DNA of 64,000 nucleotides, taken from the NCBI GenBank assembly GCA_016215605.1, contig JACRJB010000066.1, positions 1 through 64,000 on the forward strand. The letters are read 5' to 3'. This DNA is from Rhodopseudomonas palustris (GTDB lineage: Bacteria; Pseudomonadota; Alphaproteobacteria; Rhizobiales; Xanthobacteraceae). Position 1 is the first letter of the stretch. Every line of letters starts with the position of its first letter. Shown one piece after another: positions 9,601 through 17,040 of the stretch. The notes under the pieces were generated by a model that was given only the letters and a program-made list of their open reading frames with translations, searched no databases and was not told the origin of the DNA. The position numbers were made by a program, and so were the translations under genes.

Positions 9601-10294
9601 TGGTGCCGCCGGTGTAGCTGTTGGCGCCGGTGAGCGTCAGCGTGCCGGTGCCGGTCTTGACCAGCGATGCGCCGGTGCCGCCGCTCGCGCCGCCATCGGC
9701 GATCACGCCGCTGACCGTCGTCGACAGATTGTTGCCGCCGACCGTCAGCGCGTTGGCGCCGAGCGAGAACGTGCCGTTGCCGGCGATCGAGCCGGCACTG
9801 AGTTTGTGGTCGCTATTCGGTCCGGTGCTGCCCGAGACATCGAACACGGCCCCGACCGCATTGTTGATCAGTTGCGCGGTGCCGGCCGTCGACGTGCCGG
9901 TGAACGACATCGTCGTGGCGTTGGTGATGGCGAGGCTTCCGCCAAGGATCACGATGCCGGCGCCGGTGAATTGCTGCGGGAGGGTGACATCGAAGGTGTA
10001 GGCCGAGGCCCCGGCATTGAACGTCCAGCCGCTGAAGCTGCCCCCGGTGGCGAGGCTCAACGCGGTCGTGGCCGACGCGCCGAACAACGCGGTGCCGGTC
10101 GGCACGGCGTTCGGGTTCCAGTTGCCGGCGTCGAAGAAATTGCCCGAACCGGGGTTGGCGAGCCATGTCGCGTTCTGCGCCGCCGCCGGCAGTGCCGTCA
10201 GCCAGGGGGCGAGGCACAGCGTCGACGCGGCCATCAGGCGGGCGATCCGGCGGCCCGCCGTTGCGCGTCGACGATCGGGAATTCGCACAGCCAC
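6614..10294 (-). CDS. Autotransporter outer-membrane beta-barrel protein with PATR repeats
   Basis: A type Va secreted surface protein of up to 1226 residues, probably an adhesin or biofilm factor. A signal peptide ends near LPAAAQNA at about residue 40. The passenger (about 41-850) is built of autotransporter-associated beta-strand repeats of the form GTGTLTLTGANSYTGGTT, predicted to fold as a right-handed beta-helix. A linker rich in Ser, Thr and Asn precedes the beta-barrel (about 945-1226), which ends GVARYSW with the aromatic last residue typical of barrels recognised by Bam. The start is uncertain: GTG at 10294 or 10288, with an ATG at 10234. The passenger is free of cysteine except for a CAC at residues 407-409, where sister repeats read SAG. 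No secreted protease motif seen. Confidence 0.92.
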   Translation of the reverse strand: MAVRIPDRRRATAGRRIARLMAASTLCLAPWLTALPAAAQNATWLANPGSGNFFDAGNWNPNAVPTGTALFGASATTALSLATGGSFSGWTFNAGASAYTFDVTLPQQFTGAGIVILGGSLAITNATTMSFTGTSTAGTAQLINNAVGAVFDVSGSTGPNSDHKLSAGSIAGNGTFSLGANALTVGGNNLSTTVSGVIADGGASGGTGASLVKTGTGTLTLTGANSYTGGTTISAGSLQIGNGGTTGSILGDVANNGTLIFNRSDAINFGGAISGTGAVEQAGSGTLTLSGSHSYSGATRILNGTLQADPAGAFSSASDFTVAAGARLDLNDSFQFIGSLSGAGAVTNSGASTAILVVGGSSVSTSFSGSIADGVAGTVALWVGTSGTSGTFTLTGNNTYSGGTAICACWALQIGDGGTTGSIVGDVRNGGTLIFNRSNAYSFGGVISDDNTDRGKVVQAGSGTTTLTGTNTYSGGNTLRAGTLSVGSEANLGDVAGGLTFNGGTLQITGTGFTSTTRAISWGAAGGSFDIADPANVFTLTQALSGSGGLTKAGAGTLLLSGLNTYTGATNVAAGTLRQGASGAFAAASAYMIAAGATLDLASFAASIGSLAGAGSVLLGSATLTTGADNSSTLFSGSISGSGGLAKTGSGRLNLTGISSYGGATTLNSGTLSVNGSIANSAVTVNAGATLGGNGTVGSTTLNGGKLAPGNSIGTLNVNGNLLFTAAATYMVEIDGSNSDRTNVSGTATLGGATVAATFAPGSQVVRRYTILTASGGIVGSFGAVVASNLPGNFRSSLSYTAINAYLDLTLDYTPTSSTPSGTPNSNLDTNRTNVANALSNYFGRAGSIPLLFGALDPAGLTAVSGETGTGAQQSTFEAMNLFLGLLTDPFVGNRGGGVATDIARSAFAAEAPAGSATGRGRSASERSAQALMTDGLISKAAPSPVARFEPHWRSWTAGFGGTQTTDGNAALGSSTTTTRMAAGAAGADYRFSPTTLAGFALAGGGTSFGVNGAGSGRSDLFQAGAFLRHEVGSAYVTAAAAYGWQDVTTERALGLERMQARFNVNAWSGRAEVGSRYATAWAGLTPYVAGQFTSYDAPAYAERTLGGSGIFALAYDAASVTASRSELGLRVDRTWAVADAVLTLRGRAAWAHNFNTGRAIPATFQALPGASFVVNGASPAGDAALASAATEMTFSNGIALAATLEGELSDVTRSLAAKGVARYSW

Positions 10295-10659
10295 CCGCCA
10301 CCCCGTTTCGATACGCCGTTGTGCGTTTCGTTTGCCGCGCCCCGAACATTCGCTGGCCGAAGGCCCGAGGCGGCAAGATCAGGTTTCCACACGGGGAGGG
10401 TGTGTGTCCTGATATGGCGCGGGTGGATTTCTGAAGCTTTTCTGAAATCTGCCGAAACACGCGCCGCGCAAGGCTTTCGGTGCGGTGCAACGGGAGCTTG
10501 CAGTCTGCGGCGAAGGGTCCGGGCCCGGTCGACGGATCATCGACGGCATGGTCGACGCCGGGTCGCCGGGGCGATCGAAGCCGGGGAAATGAACCGTCTT
10601 TGAGGCTCCGGCGTCTATCGCCTAGAGTGGCGCCGACGGCGACACCGCGGGGCAATGGA
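10295..10659. other. Divergent intergenic region between autotransporter and caspase-like genes
   Basis: About 365 bases that must hold both promoters. The caspase frame remains open upstream to 10480, but the signal peptide begins at 10660. I see no operator-like palindrome. Confidence 0.45.
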
Positions 10660-12165
10660 ATGAACAGACTGACGATCAGAACCGCAGCCGCGCTCGTGCT
10701 GTCGGCCGCGCTGCTTGCGGTCGCCGCGCCGGCCGACGCCGCCAAGCGCGTCGCGCTGGTGGTCGGCAACAACGACTATCGCAACGTGCCGAAGCTGCAG
10801 AAGGCGGTGAACGACGCCCGCACCATGGGCGACGCGCTGCGCACGCTCGGCTTCCAGGTGATGGTCGCGGAAAACCAGAGCCGCGTCGCGTTCAGCCAGA
10901 GCCTGTTGGCATTCGACAATGCGATCGAGCCCGGCGACACCGCGTTCTTCTTCTATGCCGGCCACGGCTTCGAGATTTCCGGCCAGAACTTCCTGCTGCC
11001 GACCGACGTGCCGGCGGCGACCGAAGGGCAGGAGGAACTGGTCCGCGACGCCTCGGTGCTCGCCGACCGCATCGTCGAGCGGCTGCAGAACCGCGGCGCG
11101 CGCACCGCGATCCTGGTGTTCGACGCCTGCCGCAACAATCCGTTCGAGCGCCGCGGCGTCCGCGCGCTCAACGGCCGCGGCGGGCTGGCGCCGATGACGA
11201 CGCTGCCCGAGGGCGTGTTCTCGGTGTTCTCCGCCGGGCCGCGGCAGACCGCGCTCGACCGGCTGTCCGACGCCGACGCCAATCCGAATTCGGTGTTCAC
11301 CCGGGTGTTCGCCAAGCAACTGCTCGATCCCGGCGAGAATCTGGTGCAGGTGGCGCAGCGCACGCGGCGCGTCGTCAGCGAACTCGCCGACACCGTCGGC
11401 CATCGCCAGGTGCCGGTGTATTTCGACCAGATGGTCGACGACGTGTTCCTGAACGGCGCGGCCAAGCCGGGCGCGGCTGCCGCGTCCGCGACGCCGGCCG
11501 AGCCGCCGCAGAAGGTCGCCGCGCTGCCGCCGGTGGCGCCGCTGAAGCCGCCGACCTCGGAGAGTCTCAACGCACCGATCGCCAGCTTCTCGCGCCACAA
11601 TGGCGGCTGGACCGTGGTGTTCTCGATCGCCGATCCGACGCTCGGGATCTCGTGGCGGCTCGGCGACAGCGGCGAGTTTCGCGAGACCGGCTTCATGGAC
11701 ACGCTCGATCCGCGCACCCGCAAGCGGATGCCGAACCCGTCGATCCAGCTGCCGTCCGACGCCGCGGCCACGACCATCGAGGTGCGCTATGTCGATGCGC
11801 TCGGCGAGACGCAGGGGCCGTTCCCGATCCGGTTCGAGCCGGAGGCGGCGCTGCTGCGCGACCAGCGCAAGATCCTCGACATGACCGCGACGAGCTGGCT
11901 GTCGTTTCGCGAGTTCAACGGCCTGTTGGTCTACTACACGCATCTGATGTCGTATCGCTGCGCGATCCGCGAGGCGCGGATCGGCATCGACAGCGCGGTG
12001 CCCGACAAGGTGCTGAAGATGCCGGCCTGCGACATGCGCGACCCGGTCGCGATCCCGCACGAAGCGACGCCGTATCTGAAGCTCGCACCGGGCGTGAAGT
12101 CGGTATCGGTCGAACTGACCTATCGCGACGGCAGCGTGTCGGAGATCAAGACGTTCCGGCGGTGA
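10660..12165 (+). CDS. Secreted caspase-like (peptidase C14) protein
   Basis: A predicted exported cysteine-protease-fold protein of 501 residues. The ATG at 10660 was chosen because it directly precedes a clean signal peptide (MNRLTIRTAAALVLSAALL, cleavage near ADA-AK). A caspase p20-like domain (about 28-235) starts RVALVVGNNDY and carries the dyad His102 in FFYAGHG and Cys157 in VFDACRNNPF. A proline/alanine linker near 270-300 leads to a ~200-residue C-terminal domain I do not recognise. The family (bacterial caspase homologues, metacaspase-like) cleaves after Arg/Lys or acts as a scaffold. No substrate is indicated. The divergent autotransporter is the only adjacent candidate partner, which is an inference from position alone. 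Confidence 0.9.
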   Translation: MNRLTIRTAAALVLSAALLAVAAPADAAKRVALVVGNNDYRNVPKLQKAVNDARTMGDALRTLGFQVMVAENQSRVAFSQSLLAFDNAIEPGDTAFFFYAGHGFEISGQNFLLPTDVPAATEGQEELVRDASVLADRIVERLQNRGARTAILVFDACRNNPFERRGVRALNGRGGLAPMTTLPEGVFSVFSAGPRQTALDRLSDADANPNSVFTRVFAKQLLDPGENLVQVAQRTRRVVSELADTVGHRQVPVYFDQMVDDVFLNGAAKPGAAAASATPAEPPQKVAALPPVAPLKPPTSESLNAPIASFSRHNGGWTVVFSIADPTLGISWRLGDSGEFRETGFMDTLDPRTRKRMPNPSIQLPSDAAATTIEVRYVDALGETQGPFPIRFEPEAALLRDQRKILDMTATSWLSFREFNGLLVYYTHLMSYRCAIREARIGIDSAVPDKVLKMPACDMRDPVAIPHEATPYLKLAPGVKSVSVELTYRDGSVSEIKTFRR

Positions 12166-12255
12166 CGAACGTCGGCTTCGTTCAGGGGGCGGCGTCGACG
12201 CGATGCTGCGGGTATGCCTGAAGCCGCAATGTCATCGCGCTCACCCGGCGACCGA

Positions 12256-13089
12256 TCAGTCTGCCTTCGACTCGATCAGTTCACGCACGCGCTCGGCGAC
12301 CTGCGGCGTGGCCGGATTGTAGACGATCATGCCGAGGTCGGGACGTCCCTCGACCGTGAAGGACGAGAACTCCATCTCGAGACGACCCGCCTCGGGATGC
12401 TTGATGCACTTGACGCCTTCGCCGTGCGCGACCACGTCGTTGTTGCGCCACAGCGCTGCGAATTCGGAGCTGAGCTGGCACAGCTCATCGACCAACCGGG
12501 ACACGTCTTCGGTCGCGACGGCACCGGCGCGCGCGACATCGGCACGGAATGCGCCGACCACGAAGCGGGCCACGCTGCTCCAATCCTCCTGCCGGGCGCG
12601 CTTGCGGGCATTGCCGAACAGCAGGCGCAGGATGTTGCGCTGCTCGCGCGGCAGCTTGCCGTAGTCCGTGAGCAGCGCCGCGGCGGCCTTGTTCCAGCCG
12701 ACAACGTCCCAGGTCGCGGTCTTGATGATCGCCGGGCTGAGCGGCATCGCATCGAGCACGCGTTGCAGTCGCGGCGTGATGCCGTCGGCGGGCGTGTAGC
12801 GCACCTCGGGCGGCCGGCCGAGGCCGAGCATGAACAGGTGCTCCCGCTCCGGTTCCGTCAGCAACAACCCTTTGGCGATGCGATCGAGCACCGCCGCCGA
12901 TGGCGCGCCGCCGCGGCCCTGTTCGAGCCAGGTGTACCAGGTTGCGCTGATATTGGCGCGCTGGGCGACTTCCTCCCGCCGCAACCCGGGCGTTCGCCGC
13001 CGCCCGGCGGCAAACCCGAAAACCGCGGGATCGAGCCGGGTGCGGCGATTGCGCAGATAGGATCCGAGCGCGTTGTGATCACTGGCCAC
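12256..13089 (-). CDS. XRE-family regulator with MmyB-like ligand-binding domain
   Basis: A transcriptional regulator of 277 residues. The N-terminal helix-turn-helix (about 8-75) includes the family hallmark RTPGLRREEVA followed by ISATWYTWLEQGR. The C-terminal ~170 residues match the MmyB-like ligand-binding domain (WDVVGWNKAA, RNILRLLF, and FSSFTVEGRPDLGMIVYNP in part). Family members commonly control a divergently placed oxidoreductase gene, and here an SDR-like gene lies divergent across only about 100 bases, so regulation of that gene is likely. Confidence 0.92.
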   Translation of the reverse strand: MASDHNALGSYLRNRRTRLDPAVFGFAAGRRRTPGLRREEVAQRANISATWYTWLEQGRGGAPSAAVLDRIAKGLLLTEPEREHLFMLGLGRPPEVRYTPADGITPRLQRVLDAMPLSPAIIKTATWDVVGWNKAAAALLTDYGKLPREQRNILRLLFGNARKRARQEDWSSVARFVVGAFRADVARAGAVATEDVSRLVDELCQLSSEFAALWRNNDVVAHGEGVKCIKHPEAGRLEMEFSSFTVEGRPDLGMIVYNPATPQVAERVRELIESKAD

Positions 13090-13187
13090 GTGCGACCCTG
13101 TTGAGATTTATACCAGGATAATGTCACGACTTTAACGGGATGATGCATACCGCCAATGTCGCCGCCGAACAAACCCGGAGGTGATCG

Positions 13188-14093
13188 ATGCGTGTGTTCC
13201 TGACTGGTGCGACCGGCTTCATCGGTTCGCGCGTCCTGAAAGAATTGCTTGCTGCCGGCCATCAGGTGCTCGGGCTGACCCGATCCGACGCCGGCGAGCA
13301 ATGGCTGGTGCAGGCTGGAGCCAGCGCCCATCGCGGCACGCTGGAGGATCCCGGCAGCGTCGCGCGCGGGGCCGCGCTCGCGGACGCCGTCATCCACACC
13401 GCGTTCGACCACGACTTCTCGCGGTTCGCGGAGAACTGCGCAAAGGACGCGCGCGTCATCGCCGCGATGGCCGAGGTGCTGGCGGGCTCGAACAAGCCGC
13501 TGATCATCAGCTCCGCGACCGGCATGGGGAGCAGAGGGGCGGGCCAGCTCGCGGTCGAGGATGTGGTGGATTGGGCGCACGCGCTGCCACGTCTCGCCAG
13601 CGAACGCGCCGGCGCCGAGGCTGCCGAGAGGGGCGTCTCGGTCGCCGTGATGCGGCTGCCGCAGGTGCACGACACCGAGCGACAAGGCCTGATCTCGCCG
13701 CTGATCCAGATCGCTCGCGCCAAGGGCGTGTCGGCCTATGTGGGCGACGGGACTAATCGCTGGCCGGCTGTCCACATCGACGATGCGGCGCGGCTGTACC
13801 GACTGGCGCTCGATCATCACAAGGCGGGCGCCCGCTATCATGCGGTCGCCGAGCAAGGCGTCGGCATGCGCCGGATCGCCGAGGCCATCGGCGCCGGGCT
13901 CGGCGTGCCGGTCGTCGCGCTGACGCCGGACCAGGCCGCCGATCACTTCGGTTGGATGGCGCCGTTCATGGCGCTCGACATGCAAGCGTCGAGCGCCTGG
14001 ACCCGCAGCCGGCTGAACTGGACGCCGGTCGGCCCCGATCTGATCTTCGACCTCGCGGCGATGGACTACGCGAAGCTCGGCGTTGCGAGCTGA
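13188..14093 (+). CDS. NAD(P)-binding SDR-like oxidoreductase/epimerase (atypical SDR)
   Basis: A cytoplasmic 301-residue Rossmann-fold protein. The N-terminal nucleotide-binding motif is GATGFIG (residues about 7-13). The family position of the SDR Tyr/Lys pair is not clear: the segment SSATGMGSRGAG lacks a YxxxK, which fits the atypical SDR group. It resembles proteins annotated as NAD-dependent epimerase/dehydratase. The start ATG follows a GGAGGTG ribosome site. It is divergent from the MmyB-type XRE regulator, a common pairing. The substrate is not predictable. Confidence 0.88.
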   Translation: MRVFLTGATGFIGSRVLKELLAAGHQVLGLTRSDAGEQWLVQAGASAHRGTLEDPGSVARGAALADAVIHTAFDHDFSRFAENCAKDARVIAAMAEVLAGSNKPLIISSATGMGSRGAGQLAVEDVVDWAHALPRLASERAGAEAAERGVSVAVMRLPQVHDTERQGLISPLIQIARAKGVSAYVGDGTNRWPAVHIDDAARLYRLALDHHKAGARYHAVAEQGVGMRRIAEAIGAGLGVPVVALTPDQAADHFGWMAPFMALDMQASSAWTRSRLNWTPVGPDLIFDLAAMDYAKLGVAS

Positions 14094-14120
14094 GGGCGGC
14101 GAGGGGCCGGCCTCGGGGGC

Positions 14121-14162
14121 TCAGACCTTGCGCGAGATCAGGATCAGCAGCGCATAGGGCGT
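14121..14162 (-). pseudogene. Possible C-terminal remnant of the small membrane protein found at 19670
   Basis: On the minus strand the bases end in codons for LLILISRKV and a stop. The last eight residues, LILISRKV, are identical to the end of the small membrane protein at 19670-19858, and the DNA is similar too. No start or upstream membrane segment remains before the neighbouring gene. This is probably a decayed duplicate, though chance similarity of a short tail is possible. Confidence 0.35.
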
Positions 14163-14187
14163 GTGCGGGGCGGGTGCGTCCGCCTGG

Positions 14188-14661
14188 TCAGCGCAGCGAA
14201 TGGCTGATCCGGGTGACGATGGCGTCCCATTTGCGCTTTTCGCCGGCCGGGTAGTTCATCAGCACGCAGTTCATGGCGCCGGTCGCGCGGTTGCAGCGAT
14301 TGTACCAGATGCGGCCGTCGCGAACGCTGGAGACGACGAAGAACCGCGGCGTGACGCGGCGATAGATGATGCCGGACGGTGGGTTTTGCGCCGCGAGAAA
14401 GCCGGCCGGGGTCAGGCCGCGTTCGTTCGGGATGGTTTGCACCGAGAGATCGGCGCGGCCGTCCGCGGTGACGAAGCGGCGGCCGACGCCGTATTGCGCG
14501 GGCGTCGACTCGCCATCGAAGATCGCCGCCGGAACATCGGCCGCAGCGCCGGTGTCCGGGATCACGTAGCGCTGCCAATTGGCAGCCGTCTGGGCTTGCG
14601 CCGCGGCAGCGAGTGTCGCGACACCGATCGCGGTCAGGATCGCCAGCGAGCGCGCAGCCAT
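14188..14661 (-). CDS. Small secreted protein of unknown function
   Basis: A 157-residue protein with a clear signal peptide (MAARSLAILTAIGVATLAAA, cleavage after AQA near 23). The ATG at 14661 was preferred over an earlier in-frame start at 14709 because it sits right at the signal peptide. The mature part is mixed alpha/beta and holds two close cysteines (NRC and MNC, about 10 residues apart), which may form a disulfide in the periplasm. I do not recognise the family with certainty. It lies alone between a convergent SDR gene and the aldolase gene. Confidence 0.75.
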   Translation of the reverse strand: MAARSLAILTAIGVATLAAAAQAQTAANWQRYVIPDTGAAADVPAAIFDGESTPAQYGVGRRFVTADGRADLSVQTIPNERGLTPAGFLAAQNPPSGIIYRRVTPRFFVVSSVRDGRIWYNRCNRATGAMNCVLMNYPAGEKRKWDAIVTRISHSLR

Positions 14662-14722
14662 TGTCGTTCTCCACTTGCGGATCGACGATGAACGCGAGCA
14701 GGGCGGCAAAGTTGCATCGGTG

Positions 14723-15625
14723 TCAAGCCGCGGCTTTGCCCTTCAACTGACTGATCGTTTCCAGGATCACCGCGCTGACGCGCGCGCGTTCCTCGCCTTC
14801 CAGCGGCAGGCGCGGCGCGCGCACCCATTCCGGCGCGCCATAGACGTAGTGCTCGGCCAGCTTGATGTACTGCACCAGCTTGACGTGCGTATCGAGATGG
14901 AAGGCCGGCGTGAGGAGACGATACAGCGGGCGGGCCTCGTCGAACCGGCCGGCGCGGCAGAGGTTGAACAGCCGCACGCATTCGGCGGTCCAGGCATTGG
15001 TCATGCCCGACACCCAGCCGGTGACGCCGAGCACCGCGCTCTCCAGGATCAGGTCGTCGACGCCGCAGAACACCGCGAAGCGGTCGCCGCATGTATTGTA
15101 GACGTCGGTGACGCGGCGGATGTCGCCGCTTTCTTCCTTGATGCAGACGATCTGCGGCGTGTCCGCGAGCTGCTCGAGGATGTCGGGCGTGCAATCGACG
15201 CCGTAGGCGATCGGGTTGTTGTAGATCATGATCGGCAGCGAAGACGCCGCCGCGAGATCCTTGTACCAGCGCACCGTCTCGCGCTTGTCGCTCTTGTAGG
15301 CGATCGAGGGGAAGGCCATCAGCCCCTCGGCCCCGAGCTTCTCATAGGCGCGGGCCGCTTCGGCGGCCGAGCGCGACGAGACTTCGGCCAGACCACTCAG
15401 CATCGGCACGCGTCCGGCGACGGCTTCCTTGCCGGCGCTCAGCACCTGCGCCCGCTCGTCCATCGACAGCGAGGCGTTTTCGCCGAGCATCGGCAGCAGA
15501 ATGACGCCCGAGACGCCGTTGGTGATCAGCCGGTCGAGACTGTGCTGCAGCGCGGGAAGGTCGAGCGCGCCGTCCTGCTTCAGCTTGGTGGTCACCGCCG
15601 GAAAAACGCCGCTCCATCGTGTCAT
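14723..15625 (-). CDS. DHDPS/N-acetylneuraminate lyase family aldolase
   Basis: A 300-residue class I aldolase of the DapA/NanA superfamily. It forms a Schiff base with a keto acid: the lysine is in CIKEESGD and the partner tyrosine in MIYNNP; GENASLS matches the GTTGE-type substrate loop, here with LGEN. It is unlikely to be the biosynthetic DapA because it is divergent from a GntR regulator and a TRAP transporter, so catabolic cleavage or dehydration of an imported keto or sugar acid is more likely. Both genes flank the two palindromic operators at 15640 and 15755. The exact substrate (for example a hydroxyproline-derived or sugar-acid intermediate) cannot be read from sequence. Confidence 0.9.
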   Translation of the reverse strand: MTRWSGVFPAVTTKLKQDGALDLPALQHSLDRLITNGVSGVILLPMLGENASLSMDERAQVLSAGKEAVAGRVPMLSGLAEVSSRSAAEAARAYEKLGAEGLMAFPSIAYKSDKRETVRWYKDLAAASSLPIMIYNNPIAYGVDCTPDILEQLADTPQIVCIKEESGDIRRVTDVYNTCGDRFAVFCGVDDLILESAVLGVTGWVSGMTNAWTAECVRLFNLCRAGRFDEARPLYRLLTPAFHLDTHVKLVQYIKLAEHYVYGAPEWVRAPRLPLEGEERARVSAVILETISQLKGKAAA

Positions 15626-15639
15626 GGCTTACCCCTAGG

Positions 15640-15658
15640 ATTGAATACAATATTCGAT
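15640..15658. promoter_or_regulatory. Candidate GntR operator, copy 1
   Basis: ATTGAATA-CAA-TATTCGAT: an 8-base inverted repeat with one mismatch and a 3-base spacer, 15 bases upstream of the aldolase start. It matches copy 2, implying one regulator binds both. Confidence 0.75.
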
Positions 15659-15754
15659 TATCATTCTGCCGTTGCCGAGTTCAAGAGGTCGAGTGGCGCA
15701 TTTTCAGGCATGTGCAGGCCAAATTCTTCGCTTGCAGGATGGGCACCAATCATC

Positions 15755-15773
15755 ATTGAATATCGTATTCAAT
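15755..15773. promoter_or_regulatory. Candidate GntR operator, copy 2
   Basis: ATTGAATA-TCG-TATTCAAT: a perfect 8-base inverted repeat with a 3-base spacer, ending 14 bases before the GntR start. FadR-type GntR proteins bind short palindromes of this kind, so autoregulation and control of the aldolase are likely. Confidence 0.8.
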
Positions 15774-15787
15774 TTTGGAGGCCGGCT

Positions 15788-16453
15788 GTGACCAAGCTGG
15801 GACGGCAATCTCTGACCGATCAAATCGTCAGCGCGGTGCGCCAGAGGATCGTGTCCGGCGATCTACCGGAAGGCACGCCGCTCCGGCAGGAAAAGCTCGC
15901 GGCCGAGCTCGGCGTGTCCCGCGTTCCGTTGCGCGAGGCGATCCGGCAGCTCGAGGCCGAAGGCCTCGTCGTGTCCGAGGTCCACAAGGGCACGGTGGTG
16001 TCCTCGCTGTCGCTCGCCGAACTGCAGGAGATCTTCGAGATCCGCATCCAGTTGGAGACCTGGCTGTTCGCGCTGGCGATCCCGCGGATGACCGAAGCGG
16101 ATTTCGCGCTCGCCGAGACCGTGATTGCGGAGAGTGCCGCGAGCGGAGTCGACAAATGGGGCGAGTTCAACTGGCGTTTCCATTCCGCGCTGTATTCCGC
16201 CGCCGGACGCACCATCGCGCTGAAGCTGCTGAAGGGCGTTCACGACAACGCCAACCGCTACATCAACCTGCAACTCGCCGTGGTGGCCGACGTCGAACAC
16301 GAGTCGGTGGATCACCGCAATCTGCTGGCGTTCGCGCGGCTGCGCGATGTCGACGGCGGCGTGAAGCTGCTGCGCAAGCACATCGAAACCGTGGCTGACA
16401 ACCTGGTGCGGTCGATCGGCGAGAGCCGGAAAGCAACACCGCACGTCGCCTGA
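15788..16453 (+). CDS. GntR/FadR-family regulator with FCD domain
   Basis: A 221-residue regulator. The GTG at 15788 follows TTGGAGG and begins directly at the winged-helix domain (TKLGRQSLTDQIV; recognition region ELGVSRVPLREAIRQLE, about 40-58). The C-terminal FCD domain (about 80-210) supplies the ligand pocket, with histidines in FNWRFHSALY and LRKHIE as likely metal ligands. The long open frame upstream to 14579 is antisense to the aldolase gene and not coding. It is followed by a three-gene TRAP operon 27 bases downstream, so it very probably controls uptake and catabolism of the same acid. Confidence 0.92.
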   Translation: MTKLGRQSLTDQIVSAVRQRIVSGDLPEGTPLRQEKLAAELGVSRVPLREAIRQLEAEGLVVSEVHKGTVVSSLSLAELQEIFEIRIQLETWLFALAIPRMTEADFALAETVIAESAASGVDKWGEFNWRFHSALYSAAGRTIALKLLKGVHDNANRYINLQLAVVADVEHESVDHRNLLAFARLRDVDGGVKLLRKHIETVADNLVRSIGESRKATPHVA

Positions 16454-16480
16454 CAGGCACCGGAGAGACGGAGGCGCGAC

Positions 16481-17026
16481 GTGAGACTGGGCTTCAAGAT
16501 CATCGCAGCCATGAACACGTCGCTCCGCCATCTGGTCGGCGCCATGCTGGGCGTCATGGTGGTGACGGTGGCGGCGCAGATCTGCGTCCGTTTCGTGTTG
16601 CCGAAATTCGGGATCATCGCGGCGGCGCCATGGACCGAAGAGCTGGCGCGCTACCTGATGGTCTGGTGCGTGTTCCTCGGCGCCGCGGTGGCGGCCCGCT
16701 CGGGTGCGCTGATCGCGATGGACAGCGTCGCGGACGCGCTGCCGCCCGCGTTGGGAGACGCGATCCGGACCGTCGGCCTGCTGCTGACCATCGCGTTTTT
16801 CGCGCTGCTGGTCTGGCTCGGCGGCCGCTGGGTGCAGTTCGGCACCATGGAAACGTCGACCGTGATGGCGCTGCCGATGGCCTGGGTCTACGCAGCGATG
16901 CCGGTCGGTTCGCTGGTGGCGATCATCAACATCCTGGCTCTGCTGGTCGAGCGCCACTTCCAGCGCCGTTCCGAACGCCGCGCCGCCCAGCTCGCCGCCG
17001 AAGAAGCGGCGGCGTCGATCGTCTGA
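16481..17026 (+). CDS. TRAP transporter small permease (DctQ type)
   Basis: A 181-residue inner-membrane protein with four predicted helices (about 18-40, 60-80, 98-118, 135-158). The stretch WTEELARYLMVWCVFLGAA is the DctQ hallmark. It pairs with the large permease encoded 14 bases downstream. The start is GTG at 16481 after a GGAGGCG site. Cysteines and the highly charged C-terminus are unremarkable. Confidence 0.92.
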   Translation: MRLGFKIIAAMNTSLRHLVGAMLGVMVVTVAAQICVRFVLPKFGIIAAAPWTEELARYLMVWCVFLGAAVAARSGALIAMDSVADALPPALGDAIRTVGLLLTIAFFALLVWLGGRWVQFGTMETSTVMALPMAWVYAAMPVGSLVAIINILALLVERHFQRRSERRAAQLAAEEAAASIV

Positions 17027-17040
17027 GGAGAGACCGCGAG

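Noticed and set aside
8121-10001. A chain of plus-strand Val/Pro/Leu-rich frames opposite the autotransporter
   Set aside because: They mirror the Gly/Thr-rich beta-repeat codons and have no starts with ribosome sites.
14579-15787. Upstream extension of the GntR frame to 14579
   Set aside because: It is antisense to the aldolase gene and not like any regulator domain. The GTG at 15788 starts right at the winged helix.
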